DNA from: Loxodes magnus
Lineage: Eukaryota; Ciliophora; Karyorelictea; Loxodida; Loxodidae
Reading direction: 5' to 3'
Length of the DNA stretch: 64,000 nt
Assembly: GCA_946699065.1 (NCBI GenBank)
Contig: CAMPDV010000266.1
Span: 124,001 to 188,000 of the forward strand
Below the pieces are notes generated by a model that had not been told where the DNA came from, made no database searches, and was given only the letters and a program-made list of their open reading frames with translations. Positions 23,791-36,853 of this stretch are shown piece after piece. Position 1 is the first letter of the stretch. Every line of letters begins with the position of its first letter. Made by a program: the position numbers and the translations under genes.

Positions 23791-25710
23791 TTCTAGAACT
23801 AAATGCATTTCAATGCTTCCCTATCTTCCTTTTATAAGGAGAATTAGGATTTAAATTTTATACAACATTAGAAAATTCCATTTATTGGACTATTTCTTTA
23901 TTTTCTAATGTTTAAACTAAGATTTACTTTATTAACCAATTGCTCTATCTTCTATATACTATTATACAGTTTTATCCTATTTGAGATTGAACTACTGCTA
24001 TATGGAAATTAATTATTTTATCCCAAAGCTACAAAACTTCCTTATAAATCTAAACTTTATTTTCCAACTGATTTATTCTTTACTTAACTATCTGATACTA
24101 ATATTAGAACTGCTACACCTTAGAATAACTCATTAATTTATTTAACTTTATGACTTTAAGTTGAACATTTTCTAGGCTCATTTAAGTGACAACTTCAATT
24201 GTAAGTTTTTTAGTTTTTAATCCCTTTTAGTATCTAATTATAAAGCCAGATTAACTTAATTAATACCACTATTTGCTTTGATAATGAAATCCTCAGTCTA
24301 ATTTATTTCATTTAGCATTCTTTTTTTGATAAATCTTAGTTATATTAAATAAAAAGTTTTATTAATTGATACTTCAGTTTTATTTTTTGTAGTCCTAAAT
24401 CTTTCTTAGTTGTAATTTTGATTATAGAAGGAAAACTAAGTTGCTTTGCTTTTTATATGATGTTAAATAATTTTCTATATTATCTTCAAGTTTATTCACA
24501 ATTAGATGTTCTACTTTTAATATAATATTTAAGTTATTATGACATGTAATAGGTATATTGCAGTATAAAGATACTATAACTTGATAAACTGATAAAGAAT
24601 CAAATATTTATCCTTTATGTATTTTAAGCTAATTTAAGTTTACTTTTTTAATATATTATAAAGATATTTTTTTGGCTATCTTCTTGCTGTTTAATGAAAT
24701 TGAATTCTCCTTTAAATCCAATTTTCTTACTCATTTGAAAGAAAGAAAATTGAATCATTTATTTGTGAGGCTATACATAAAAAGTCCCTTATAAATATAT
24801 AAGTATTAGATATTTTACTTAGTAGCTTTAATTAATTAATAATTCAAAATAATAGTATGTCCTTTGTCCTTAGCATTCTACTATTTTCCTTTATCTCTAC
24901 CTTCTTCAGGTTTCATATTTTAAAGATTTTCGAGCAGATCATAAATTCTTAACTTCTTCTTATAGATATTTCATTCGATGCTGGATAAATGGAAGTTATC
25001 TCCTTTCAGATATTGTCCTTTAGTTTGTTTTCTTACTTTTTAACTTATATAGATTTAAGATTAGTTTATTTCTGAATATTTTTAGATAAGTTTAAAATAT
25101 TCTGAGCTACTCAGATTTTCTATAACTTAAATAATAGAATTTTGTTACTTGTCTATTAGGATTTTCGTATATTAAGAAATAACTAAAATAATGATAATTT
25201 ATTGAAATTCATATATATCTAATATTTCCTTCACTTTTTTATTAGTTAGCTTTTCTATAGTCTACTGTTCAAAATAGTAGAATATTCAAATTAATTAAAA
25301 ACTTTAAAAATATATGTAAACTTAATAAGAAGCTAGAAGTTATAGAATAACCATGATAATTAGATAGTTAAAGTAAAGCATTAAACATATAGCCATAAAA
25401 GATAAGTAATATAAACATATAAATGATTACTATAATTTGTTCTCTCTATTTCTTATTTTATAACTTTTAGTAATTTTTATCTTCTTAAGAGGTTATTATC
25501 CTTAATTCCTTTAAATAATAAGCTTTACTTATTTATTTTTGTAATTTTCTTTCTTTTTATTTATTTCTCTCAATCAAACAAATAATTAAAGGATGATTGA
25601 TAAAAGGGTATTAATATTATCCATATAAATAAGTAATGCATAACATTAATTTTAAACAATTATTTTACTATATGCTTCACTTAACCCTATTATAATAAAT
25701 TATTATAAAT

Positions 25711-25740
25711 AGCTGTAAATCAATGAGGTTCTATGCGCTC
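25711..25740. repeat. Degenerate TIR-element end
   Basis: ATGAGGTTCTATGCGCTCAA is a decayed version of the right terminal repeat, about 255 bases before the F3 start, the same position that the intact repeat holds before F1 and F5. The inverted partner is at 51245-51275. Confidence 0.5.
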
Positions 25741-25880
25741 AATAATAAAAGTTTTTTAATATGCATTTAAACTTTTTGTTAAAACTATTAATAAACAGTT
25801 ATAATGTAAAAGTATTTATTTCTAACTTATAATATAATATATTTTATTATAATATAGCTACTAATCAATTAGGGGTAAGT

Positions 25881-25895
25881 ATCATAATTTATGAT
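25881..25895. promoter_or_regulatory. Palindrome upstream of F3
   Basis: Same 7+1+7 palindrome as at 3877, about 100 bases before the F3 start codon. Confidence 0.4.
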
Positions 25896-25996
25896 GCTAA
25901 ATTATTTATTTTATAATTCTAACTTTTTCTTTTCTTTTTCTTTCGCTTATATCATAATTTACCTTTATTAACTACCTTTTAAACAATTATTATAAA

Positions 25997-28129
25997 ATGG
26001 CTGAAAATACTAGAACGTCAAGTATTTAGCCCAGCGAACCTATACTCTTTTAGAAATAAAAGCAGGAAGAGTAATCTAAATAAGATATTTCAAGTCAGTA
26101 AGGCTAAACTGTTAAAAGCGAAGTCTTGCAAGAGGAACAACTAGGGATGAAAAATAATAAGGAAGAATAAAAATAAAATATAGAGAAGCATGAGAGAAAA
26201 TAATAGCTAAAATAGTCAATGTTTTGGAATAGCAAATATATCTTGGATTTGCTTACATAATTTCTAAATCTAAATGATATAGCTTAGTTACAGTAAGTAA
26301 ATAGATATTTCTATAATTTTAGATATCTATTTAAGGAACTAGATACTTAAATAATATATAATGATGATTAAATTACAAAGAATAAGATAGAATGAATTTT
26401 GAGATAGATAAGTAAATCTGATGTAGAAACAATAGTTCTAGATGGAAACTTTTTGTCTTAAAATGTGTGCCTATAAATTAGGATTAATTTGGAGAAATCT
26501 ATAAACCTCAGAATTTAAAAACTGAAAAATTCCTCTCTAATGAAACTAAAGGAAGTTGTAATACAAAACTGATTCAATAATAATTTTGATTCCTTACCTG
26601 ATCTATAAAATTTAAAAAGTTTAACCAACTTAAAAATTGAAGATACTATAATTATAGATTAAAATTTATACTTTATGCAAGAGCTAACAAATTTAAAATC
26701 AGTATATCTCAACAAAGTTGAATAAATATCAGGTTAGTTTTTGGTTGACTACTGTCTAAATTTAAATATAAAAGAGTTAGATATAGAGAGTGAAGTAATA
26801 AATTACCAAAAGATAATTGATTATTTAAAAATAAAGGGATAATACATTCATAACATTAATATAAACTCTAATACTAACTTAGACGAATTTATTGATTTTT
26901 GCCCTAACTTAAAGAAAATTGATTTAAAATTTTCTAAAGAATCTTAAAAACTTTTAGATAAAGTTAAAAGGTAAGATCTTTAAAGCTTAAGCATTTGAAT
27001 TTCTGATTTCTCAGATTAGGCTTTAAGAAATTTCTTTGGTTGTCAGAATTAAAATCTTGAAACTCTTGAAATTTTAAATAGATATCCACTTTAAAATGAT
27101 TTTTTCTAACTAATTCTCTAAAGCTCTCCTAATATAAAGAATCTAAGTTTAACTTAAGATACTTTTATGAATTAGGTTTATAACTAGTAATAGAATGAAG
27201 ATTAATAAGATATTAACTTTGCTTAGTAGAAATTACTTTCTAGACTCGAAATCATTTATATTAGAAATTTTAGCTTATAAAGTGATTAAATTCTAAGATT
27301 TCTGCTTTAAATATCTCCTAATATTAGAACTTTACATTTTTAAAATTTAATAAATAGTAATTAATAAGTAAATATGCCTCTGAAAGAAAATATTTAAGCT
27401 CAGATATCACACTAATATTTATATTTACAAAATATAAATCTTTGGCATTGCAATTATATTAGAGATGAAACTATCAAATTTATAATTTAAAATTCACCTA
27501 ATTTAACTAGTTTATGGCTTACTGGGATGACTCAAATCAGAAACGAAACATTTCATTATATAGGTATCTACACACCTAAATTAGAGATTATTTTTATATG
27601 AGAATTAAATCAGATAACAGATGAAACTCTTAGCTTTATCTTTTAAAACTGCACTAAATTAAAATAAATCTATATCAAACATAGTAAATAAGGAAGCTAA
27701 ATAAAATAAAATCTATAATCCTTAGAGATAACTAATATTTCTCTTGGAGAGAACATTTCCGCATGTAAAATGTGAATAAAATAAATGGTTTAAATATAAA
27801 AGCTAGAATTATTATGACTATAAGAACTAAGTTTAATAAATGAAGATGTAGTTTAAATAATAAATAACTGTTCTAAGTTAAAAGATTTAAATCTTGAAAG
27901 TAATGAAGAAATAACGGAAGCAGCATTCCCTATAAGAGATGAATTTGGGTCTTAATATCCAATTTGGAGCAGCTTGAGAAAATTAAACTTAACATAATGT
28001 TCTAAAGTAAATGTTTAATGGATCAATTTAATGACTCTACAGTTCACGAAAATAGAAATATAGTGTGAAAGATTGACAAGATTTAAAGAAAAAGAAATGG
28101 ATTTTGAATTGAGAAGTATTTGACTTTGA
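25997..28129 (+). CDS. F-box/LRR protein F3, intact
   Basis: A second full-length family member of 710 residues in a single frame from ATG to the second TGA of the ATT-TGA-CTT-TGA end. Architecture as in F1: Gln-rich N-terminus, F-box near residues 75-115 (FWNSKYILDLLT), then cysteine-type LRRs to the C-terminus (TITKFI and CTKLKQIY types). The residue-675 Trp is TGG (28019-28021), where F1 and F2 have TGA, which shows directly that the two codons are interchangeable. Differences from F1 are concentrated in the LRR part (for example residues around 26760-26960), the expected substrate-binding surface. Upstream it has the palindrome and a decayed TIR end. Confidence 0.82.
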
Positions 28130-28335
28130 ACTAGAAATAAATTAAACTATTATTTAAAATTATTAAATCTCTTTGTATTTATATAAATTTATTTTATTGC
28201 CAAATTAGTTTAAGTAATCTTTAAATAAAGTTTATTAAGAAATTGATAAAACAAGTTGTAATCTTATAATCTAATTTGAGAGACTTAAAAAGCTTAATAA
28301 TGACATAAAATGCTAAATAAAGTGTCTATCCCTAG

Positions 28336-29281
28336 AACCAACATTAAAAGCAGAAAGAGATGGACAAAAGAATATAAGAAAATCAATAAAAATTGTAGTA
28401 TTAAATGGAATTAAGAGAACAAGGAATTGATTCAATTATAATTAAAAGAAAAAAGCAAGGCTTAAACCTAAGTATGAAGAAAAAAGATGATACTAATGCA
28501 ATTTCAATATCATCTATGAAAAGACACAGAAATTTTACAACTTTAAATAAGAACTCTGAAAGTAGTAAAAGAAGTTGGAGAAAAAAGAAATGAAAATAGC
28601 AACTAAAACTATTAAGAGAAAGAGAAGATTATATTGTAAAAAATTTGGAGCAATTTACAAGGAAAAAGATATAAAACATTATCTAGGCGAAAGAAGAATT
28701 CAAGGACCACATATATGGCAAGGAGTAGAATTTTAGAGATTTTGAAACTTTTATATTTAGCCTCTAGAGCAATCTGGAGGTTGGCGGGAAAGAGATTGAA
28801 ATAACTCCAAGAACGCCAAGCATTTAATTATGTCTTGTCTGGTGTATTAGTAATTGATGCTATATAGGAGTTGGTAAAATCTGTTTTACAATTTTAGAAT
28901 TTTTAAATTTATTAATTGCTATATATGAATATTATTTGCGTCTTTTAAAGTAATTTTTAGTTTCTAATTTGATTACTAGTTATTATATAAAAAAATAAGT
29001 ATTTAAATTAAGCTTATATCAATAGCAAGCTTGTGTAATCAAGCGTTCCAAGATGCTAGACTTAAATTAAAGTGAGAGAATTTCCACAGGATTTAAAGTT
29101 TGATTTTTATATTAATAAAGTTGATAATATGCTTATTAATAGATACTAATTTATATTGCTAATTAATAATTTTTATCTCAGAGCTAATGTAAATTCTTGC
29201 TTCTAACTTTTAGATAGCTTTAGTAGTAATATTAGCAAAGGATTTATTTGATAATATGTAAATAGTACATTAACCATCTTA
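28336..29281 (+). mobile_element. 5'-truncated copy of the 42-kb coiled-coil element
   Basis: Homology to the minus-strand unit at 41497-42440 starts abruptly at 28336 and ends at about 29281 (AATAGTACATTAACCATCTT). The upstream half of the longer copy is missing. The insertion lies just after the F3 tail. A shared 3' end with a variable 5' end is the hallmark of LINE-type retrotransposition, so the coiled-coil unit appears to have moved as RNA. Confidence 0.6.
28405..28854 (+). pseudogene. Truncated coiled-coil protein (copy of the 42-kb gene)
   Basis: Reads MELREQGIDSIIIKRKKQG, passes a TGA at 28591 as Trp, then REREDYIVKNLEQFTRKK and NFRDFETFIFSLQSNLEVGG, closely matching the protein at 41856-42698. 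After VGGKEIEITPRTPS the frame differs by one base from the longer copy, so the C-terminal part (YVLSSILVIDN in the other gene) is out of frame. Function is unknown. Probably a dead, 5'-truncated insertion. Confidence 0.55.
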
Positions 29282-29717
29282 AATATTCCATTCTAATTAA
29301 AAATAAGATAACTCATCAATGTTCATAGATATTTCATGCTTTCTTCACTTTTCAATTAGTTAATTATTGATAACCTTTTTATTCAATATTGCAGAATTAA
29401 TTATTACAGTCAAAATAATTTAAAGAGAAAGTTAAGTTATGTAGATGCAGGAAATAATAGAATAAATCTAGATAATTTAGAAGATTAAATTAAAACATTC
29501 ATTTTACTTTTTTATAAGATAATTAGTAATCAGAAAGTAAAAAAAGAAAGAATCAGTGATAGAAAAATAATTCAATGATTCCCTAAATAACTTTACTAAA
29601 GAAAATTACTAGGAAATAGCTAGAAAAAAATGTCCAAAAACATTTTCTGATTAATAAGAATTTTCGTTTACTTGAAGATATAGTTAGATCAACTCTGTAT
29701 GACATGGAATTTAAACT

Positions 29718-29909
29718 ATGGATGAATATATACACACAACTACTTTAACTCCAAATAAATATATGAAACAGATAGAAGAGCTAGATAATGATTAATGTTA
29801 CAGATTTAAAGAATATAAGAGAATACAAGAAATTAAACATTGGAAGAAACTTGCAAATCTCAGGCTGAAAAAATTCATAAAATGGCTTAAATATAACGGA
29901 ACTTTATGA
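29718..29909 (+). CDS. Small unidentified ORF
   Basis: Reads MDEYIHTTTLTPNKYMKQIE, then DNDQCYRFKEYKRIQEIKHW and a basic end, KKFIKWLKYNG, stopping at TGA 29907: 63 residues. Codon choice looks protein-like, and the frame stays open upstream (KENYQEIARKKCPKTFSD), so it may be the end of a longer decayed gene. No family recognised. Confidence 0.3.
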
Positions 29910-30229
29910 AGAAAATACTGAGTTTAAATTAATTTCACTCAGTCAAAAGTTTGAAACAAATTAATATGAACAAATATTCTTTCTAATCATACCAATATAA
30001 ATACTTACCATTTTAGCAAATAAACTTTTTCTTTTCAATGCTTCACACTTATCTATACTATATTTATAGCATTTCTTTTTACTTTTTCTTTAGTCTATTA
30101 ATAAAAAAATATGCTTAATTTCAGTTAATTTTACCTTATATCAGAATTTTCTGAATAACAACAGTATAATGAAAAATAAGTAGTATAAACGATAAAGGTT
30201 ATTAATAGATGAATATAAAAGATTAAATA

Positions 30230-30835
30230 GTTAAGTAATAAATTAAAGGTAAATATAATAATTCGTATGCTAATTTATTCATTTCATTATTTTTTCTTTC
30301 ATTTATAGTATAATTTTCCTTTATTAACTACCAACTTACTTTTTTTATAAAATACCTTTTAATATTTTAAGTTCAAGCATTTAATCCAATGCTTTCATAT
30401 TTATACAGAAAAGACTTAAGTGTTGATAAAATGAATCAAAGTAAAAATGAAACGATTCAATAGCTTGATATTTACTCACCTAAACTAGAGAGTATTAATT
30501 TAAGAAACGAACCATATAACAGATGAAACTCTCTGCTTCATTTTTTTTTATTTCACGTATTTAAAGAAAATTTCCATCAAATAAATTAAAAATCCTAAAA
30601 AGAAAGTTAATTAATATAAAATATATAAAGCTAAGAGTTAATTAATATATCTCTTGAAATGTAAATAAAATAAATGATTCTATATTTAAAATCATTAGAA
30701 CTAGAGTGGTTCAAGATTCTAGAAAAATCTTTAATAGGCAGATTTCCATTTGGAGCTGACGTGACTTATTGGACAAATAGAACGAACAGCAAGAAGTATT
30801 AAAACATTTTGTTTAATATTAAATATTAATATAGA
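30230..30835 (+). pseudogene. F-box/LRR gene remnant
   Basis: Contains the family's upstream block, a few start-proximal words, then a jump to the middle LRRs (AATGAAACGATTCAATAGCT; ACAGATGAAACTCTC) and scraps of the C-terminal part. Most of the gene is deleted. A solitary TIR-element end lies directly after it. Confidence 0.65.
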
Positions 30836-30837
30836 AA

Positions 30838-30870
30838 GAACTGCGCGCCAACAAGGTGCTACGCGCTCTA
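30838..30870. repeat. Solitary TIR-element end
   Basis: CTGCGCGCC...GGTGCTACGCGCTCTATAATCA matches the outer end of the TIR element, in the same orientation as the end at 33420-33452, with no partner close by. Probably a truncated insertion. Confidence 0.6.
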
Positions 30871-31054
30871 TAATCATATTTATTTATCAAATACTTTACT
30901 TTTTTAGAATTTTAATACTTATACAAGAATTTTAGAAAGATAATTTATTTAAATTAGAGAATATTAATGATATTTCTAAATTAGTTTAAATATGGAATCA
31001 TTAAATTTTAGATAATACTTTTATTAATTTGTTTATAATTCAAAATTCAATATT

Positions 31055-33717
31055 TCCCAAATCAAAATCCATTTCTATATTTTCTTGTGCTTTTTTCACG
31101 ACTTCAGGTAATATTTTAATTTTTGTGAATTACTATCTCATTTAAATGATTCATTACATATTTATTTTTGAACATTTCTTTAAGCTTAACTCTCTCAAGT
31201 TTATCCAAACTGAATATTAAGACCTAGATTCATCTCAAATAGGAAAAGCTTCTTCCGTTATTTCGTCATTGTCTTCAAGATTTAAAGTTCGTAACTTAGA
31301 GCAATTTTTTATTATTTAAGCTACATCTTCGTTTACTAACTATAGGTCTATTAGTTATAATGTTTCTAAATTTTATATTTAGACCATTTATTTAATAAAA
31401 TTATTACATTCAAGATTGTATACTCCTTTAGTTATTTCTTAGGATTATAAATTTAACGTTATTTAGCTTTTCTTTAAACCTTATTTTCTTTGTTTGATGG
31501 AGATGTTTTTTAAATTTATACAGTTTTTGAAGAAGAAACTGAGAGTTTCATTTGTTATATGATTCATTTCTCCCAAATCAAATTCTCTAATTTTGTTAGG
31601 TAAGTACCTATCTAGTGAAATGTTTCGTTTGTAATTTGATTCATTTTCTCAATTCCTAAGCTTCTTAGATTAGGTGAGTTTTAGATTATGAATAAAATAG
31701 TTTCATCTCTAACAAATTCGCATTATCAAAAGTAAATAATCTCTAACTTACAAAATTAGTGCTATATCTAAGCTAAGATGTATTCTTTCAGTTGCATATT
31801 TGCTTATTAGAAACTAACTTAATTTTAAACATTTTTGAACATTAATGATCTAATATTTGGAGCCTTTTAGAGTAGAAGTCTTAAAATTAGATCACTTTAT
31901 TAATAAACATTTTTGAGAGAAACTTCTTACAGATTAGTAAGTAACTTCTACTCTATGAAGTTAATACCTTAATAATGTTCACTCTATTGCTAGTTATCAA
32001 CCTAATTATTTTAATTATCTTCAATTAATATTAGATTTTTTATATTAGGAGAGCTTTAAAGAATTAGTTGAAAAAGCTCTTATTTAAAAGGATTTTTATG
32101 TAGCATTTCGATAGTTTCAAGATTTTAATGCTGGACAGCAAATAGATTTCTTAAAGCTTAGTCTGAGAATTCACAATTTCAAATGGAAAAAATTTAAAAA
32201 TCTAAATTTTTAATTTTTTCTAAAAGTTAATCAGATTCTTTATAAACTGATCTTATATCAATTTTCATTAAGTTAGGACAAAAATCAATAAATTATGTTA
32301 TTTTTTAATTAAAGTTTATATTAATGTTATGAATATATTATCCCTTTATTTTTAAATAATCTTTCATCTTTTAATAATCTATCATTTCATTTCTTATGAT
32401 TAACTCTTATATATAGAGATTTAGACAATAGTCAAACAAAAACTAACCTGTTATCTCACTAACTTAAGAAAGCTATACTGATTTTAAATTTACTAACTCT
32501 TACATAAAGTATAAATTATAGTCTCTAATTGTGATATTTTAAATTTTTAAGCTGGTTAAACTTTTTAAATTATATAGATTAGGTAAGGAATCAAAATTTT
32601 TATTGGATCAGTTTTTTATTATAACTTCCTTTAGTTTTATTAGAGAGGAATTTTTCAGTTTTGAAATTCTATGATTTATAGATTTCTCTAAATTTTTCCC
32701 TATTTATACACAAACATTTTAAGACAAAAGGTTTCCATCTAGAACTATTTTTTCTACATCAGATTTAATTATCTATCTCAAAATTCATTCTATCTTATTC
32801 TTCGTTTATAATGTTTCATTTTTTTACTCTATAATTATCTAGTTCCTTAAATAGATTACTAAAATTATAGAAATATCTATTTACTTACTATAACTAAGCT
32901 ATATCACTAACATTTAGAAATTGCGTAATTTAATAAAGTATATATTTATTATATAATTTTTAAAACCGCTATAGTTGTTCGAAGGTGAACAACAAGGTCA
33001 TCTTCATCAGAGGTTGGGGAAGTTAAGTACCCGTAATAAACTTTATGTCTTCCTCTGCTTTGGTTTGACCTCGAGACATAAGATTCTTAGACCTTCGACG
33101 TTGGCTTGACTTGGTTTCGTTTATTTTTAATACTGGAACTAAAAAGAAATAATATTGCGAGCTTCATCAGAGGTGGGGAATTTAAGTACCCATAATTGAC
33201 ACATGCCGTCCTCTGATTTGGTGATGCAATGAGACACAATCCTGCCATGTCCTTGGACCTCCAGCAAGTATTAAAGATTACGAGTATCCTAAAATTATAT
33301 CAGTATTGAACATTTTTATCAGTACTGAATAATTATACCAGTATTGAACAAGGTTTATCAGTATCTGATAATTTTATTAGTAACAAACATTCTTGTCAGT
33401 ATGAAACATTTTTTTTAAAGAGCTGCGTACCAACGAGAGTACTACGCGCTCTATAATCAAATTTATTTATTATTTATTTATTTATTCAAAAATATCTACT
33501 AATTTTAGCTATTATTTTCTCTCGTGCTTCTCTATATTTTATTTTTATTCTTCTTATTAATTTTCATCCCTAGTTGTTCCTTTTGCAAGACTTCATTCTA
33601 AGGATTTTAATATTATTGACTTGAAATATCTTATTCAGAATAATCTTCCTGTTTTTATTTCTTTAAGAGTATAGATTCACTGGAATAAATATTTGAACTT
33701 CAAGTATTTTCAGCCAT
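31055..33717 (-). pseudogene. F-box/LRR copy R3, interrupted
   Basis: Minus-strand family member with start codon at 33717 (MAENT...) and LRR sequence down to about 31055. The segment encoding the F-box start (around the FWNSKYILDLL region of other copies) is replaced by a TIR-element fragment at 32945-33452. Further small indels and lost motifs are scattered through the LRR part. Clearly dead. Confidence 0.8.
32945..33452 (-). mobile_element. Truncated TIR element inserted in R3
   Basis: Carries the outer terminal repeat (33420-33452), the subterminal ATACTGATAA-type motifs and two of the 60-base modules in the order seen at 61606-62095 (inverted), then stops at about 32945 without a second terminal repeat. 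Some F-box coding sequence is missing at the insertion point, so a deletion accompanied or followed insertion. Confidence 0.75.
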
Positions 33718-33923
33718 TTTATAATAAACATTTAAAAGGTAGTTAATAAAGGTAAATTATGATATAAGCAAAAGAAAAAGAAAAAGTTATAGTTATGAAA
33801 TAAATAATTTAGCAACTTAGATTATAATATTTACCTCTAATTTATTACTTAACTATTTATCTGTTATATTCACTTATTTATAAACTTTATCATATATACT
33901 GCTTATTTTCCATTATACTATTA

Positions 33924-34118
33924 TCATATAATTTATTAATAAAAATAGATGTCAGTCACAATCGGAAGTACTAGAAGGTAATCTGGTGCAGTGTATACTG
34001 TATTGTGAGTAATCTCGAATTTTTTCCACCACGAATAAGGTTGACAATTATAGAAGTGAAATGCCTAACTTGCCTACGGATTCTACCAAGCGATACGAAG
34101 GTTTGACTGATGGGCCAT
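33924..34118 (-). CDS. G+C-richer island with a small ORF
   Basis: A distinct island (33946-34130) in A+T-rich DNA. The minus-strand frame reads MAHQSNLRIAWQNPQASQAF, then FYNCQPYSWWKKFEITHNTV and YTAPDYLLVLPIVTDIYFY, ending at TGA 33926-33924 (64 residues). Three TAG and two other Gln codons are used in frame. It reads like protein, but I recognise no family, and a structured RNA on either strand is a serious alternative. Confidence 0.35.
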
Positions 34119-36260
34119 TTAATATCCTTAATCTCTAATTCTTATTTATATTTTATTTAAGAAGATTGATATTTACATCAATGCTCAGAAATAAATTTTT
34201 AATAAGAAAATTCCCAATTTAGAAAATTTACACGTCTCAATAGTGGTCAGACTAAGACTGAAAAAATTAGTGAGAGCATTTGCATTGATATAAATGATTA
34301 AGTCGTGACATACCTAGTAACATGACATCACTTTGATTAATTAATTAATTTTTTTATTTAGACTATGTTCTTTTACTATCTAAATATCTATATTTATACT
34401 ATAATTTCTTGTATCTTGTTAAGTTTAGCTACATTTTCCTATTTTTGACGAAAATAATTTATTCTATATTTTGAAGAGAAAACTTTTAAAATTACTAGCC
34501 ATTAAAAAAATATTGAATGTATATGAAGCTAAACAGATGATAAAGAATAGGTTCATAAGATAAATAATAGATTTATTAGTTTTTTTTAATTATAAGTTAA
34601 ATCTAAAAGTAGGTAATAAGGCATAAAGACTAGATTGATTTAATAAAAGTATTTAGATGAATTAAAAGGGTAATTATTGATTTAAATATATTACTTATTA
34701 TTTACTCTATTTATCATTATAATATTTTATTCTCTTTTTTTAAGTAATTTGATTATGAAACTCTTATGGCAGTAATTTTAAATTTTTAATATAATTTAGT
34801 TAGGAAAATCCTAATATTTACTATTATTCCCTTTTAATTATACTGTAGATGAGAATTCTTTCTATATAGTATTATAAATGATGCTTATATTTTTAATTTC
34901 TATTATATCTCAAATTTATTGTATTTTAGATGTAAGTTATAAAGTATTATTTATATCCTTTTTAGTTATTTGGTAATAAAATATAAAAATGAAGACTAAG
35001 ATAATAACATTTGATGCATAGAAAAATAAAAGCATGTAGATATAAATTAAACTAGAGTAATTTAAATTATAACTAAATATTTAAAAATAAAAGTAAATTA
35101 AAAATAAGTAGAAGTAATAAAAGATTCCTAGCATCTAATTAATTAAATCAAATAAAAACTTCTAATCAAACTAAAAGTTTAATTGAAAGTAACTAAGATA
35201 CAAATTTATTATAGAGATAAATAATTTAATTATTTAATATTTCCTATCATTTTAATTGTAATTGTAATACTATTATTTATTTCACTTCTTATCAACATCT
35301 AGTTACTTATTCTCAATATTGCATTATATTTTTAAATACCAAGAAAAATATACCCTTATACTTATTATCAACAGTCTACATTATTTTTCCACATTAATTT
35401 AAACTAAAATAATTTATTTATGTACGTATCATAGCAATTCTGCCTCATTAATGAAATGGTTAAAATTAAACAACTTTATGCAGATAAAAAAATAACTTTT
35501 CAAGTTTTTTTATTTATGAAAATTAGATTCCATTCCAATATCTTTTGAAAAATATTGCAATAAAAATGCAAAAGAAGAAGGAAATAACATTCTTCAATGA
35601 ATCCTTATTAAAAGAGTACTAGTTACCTTGCTCAATTTTGATTAATGAATTAAATAAAAAATTTCTGTAAGTTAAATTAAAAATTACTAGTTTATTAATT
35701 AGTATTTTGATTTCTATTATTTAGCAAAGTTTGAAGATATAAATTTCTAGTAATTGTAAAAATATTATTATTTCATACATTAAAAGGAAATAAAAATATA
35801 TTTTTATTAGTTTAAAGAAGTTAATATTGGAAATTAAATAATACCAAGAAAAGCTGGAAAAAAGTTATGCAAAACCGAAGTAAGTAAAATGCTTTTTACT
35901 TTAAGCTTCTTTTCTTGTATGAAAAACAAATAAGGGACCTTTGAATATAATTTAATAAAATTAATTGCATAATAAAAATATAAAATATATTTTCAATAAA
36001 TTATATAAGTATTTTTTCATTTTTTTTGCATTTAGTTATCTATTTTACATCAATTTAATAAAAAATTAATTAAAAAATTTTAAAGTAAAAAAGTATAAAT
36101 TAGATAAAATAATAAATGAAAATATAAATAAATTAACTAATTAATTAAATTTATGTGACATCTCCTTTAATTGGTTTTAAACAAATTAATTAAAAATAAC
36201 TTTAAATGTTACCTTGATTACATCTTACTTCTTGTATTGACATCGAGACATCATATTTCA
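34119..36260. other. No supported gene
   Basis: A+T-rich. I see no motif, repeat family member or RNA gene that I can support. Confidence 0.5.
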
Positions 36261-36404
36261 TCAAACTGGAATTATTTTTCTTTTAATATCTTGAATCTGG
36301 TTTAGATAAAACAATCTCTAAGATAGATACATCAAAATAAAAGTTGACTAGTCTTATCTATCCACTTCCTCTTCCTCTTGTTCTATTACCTTGTTAGCCG
36401 ACAT
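36261..36404 (-). CDS. Small acidic ORF
   Basis: Reads MSANKVIEQEEEEVDRQDQS, then TFILMYLSQRLFYLNQIQDI, and ends KRKIIPV followed by TGA-TGA: 47 residues. It lies in a slightly G+C-richer island (36230-36490). No family recognised. The tandem stop is suggestive, but the ORF is short. Confidence 0.25.
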
Positions 36405-36853
36405 TTAAAAAAGGAGATATTAGACTTCTTTATAAATCTTAGCCACCCTTATCTGTAGTGGCATCCAGAAAGAAACCCTAATGATTACATAGTAATCCGT
36501 ATTTAAAATGTAAATATCTAAAGAAACTAAAGCACTTTTAAATATTTGATATAAAATAAATATAATAATTATTATCTTAATATTAGTCCTTTTAATACCT
36601 AATTATCTATAAACAAATATATCTAATAATTAAAATTAATCTAAATAATATCAGATAAATTAAAAGTAAGTAGTATATATGATAAAGGTTACTAATAAGC
36701 TAATACATAAAATTAAAACGTTAAGTAATAGATTAGGCTAAATATTATTATTTATGTTACTAAACTATTTATTTTATAATTCTAACTTTTCTTTTTCTTT
36801 CGCTTATATCATAATTTACCTTTATTAACTACCTTTTAAACATTTATTATAAA

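Larger units (their letters stand above)
24593..28325. repeat. Inverted duplication arm containing F3
   Basis: Homologous in inverted orientation to about 48650-52402. Homology begins abruptly at 24593 (AAAGAATCAAATATTTATCC) and runs through the upstream block, F3 and about 190 bases of tail, ending where a retroelement fragment is inserted (28336). The 25070-25740 portion also matches the interior of the TIR element (2750-3400). Confidence 0.85.

Noticed and set aside
34010-34118. Resemblance of the small ORF's N-terminus to ribosomal protein S3
   Set aside because: Only a few residues match, and the characteristic continuation is missing.
36470-36480. AACCCTAA, a telomere-like word
   Set aside because: Only one unit, with no tandem array, so it is not a telomere or internal telomeric tract.
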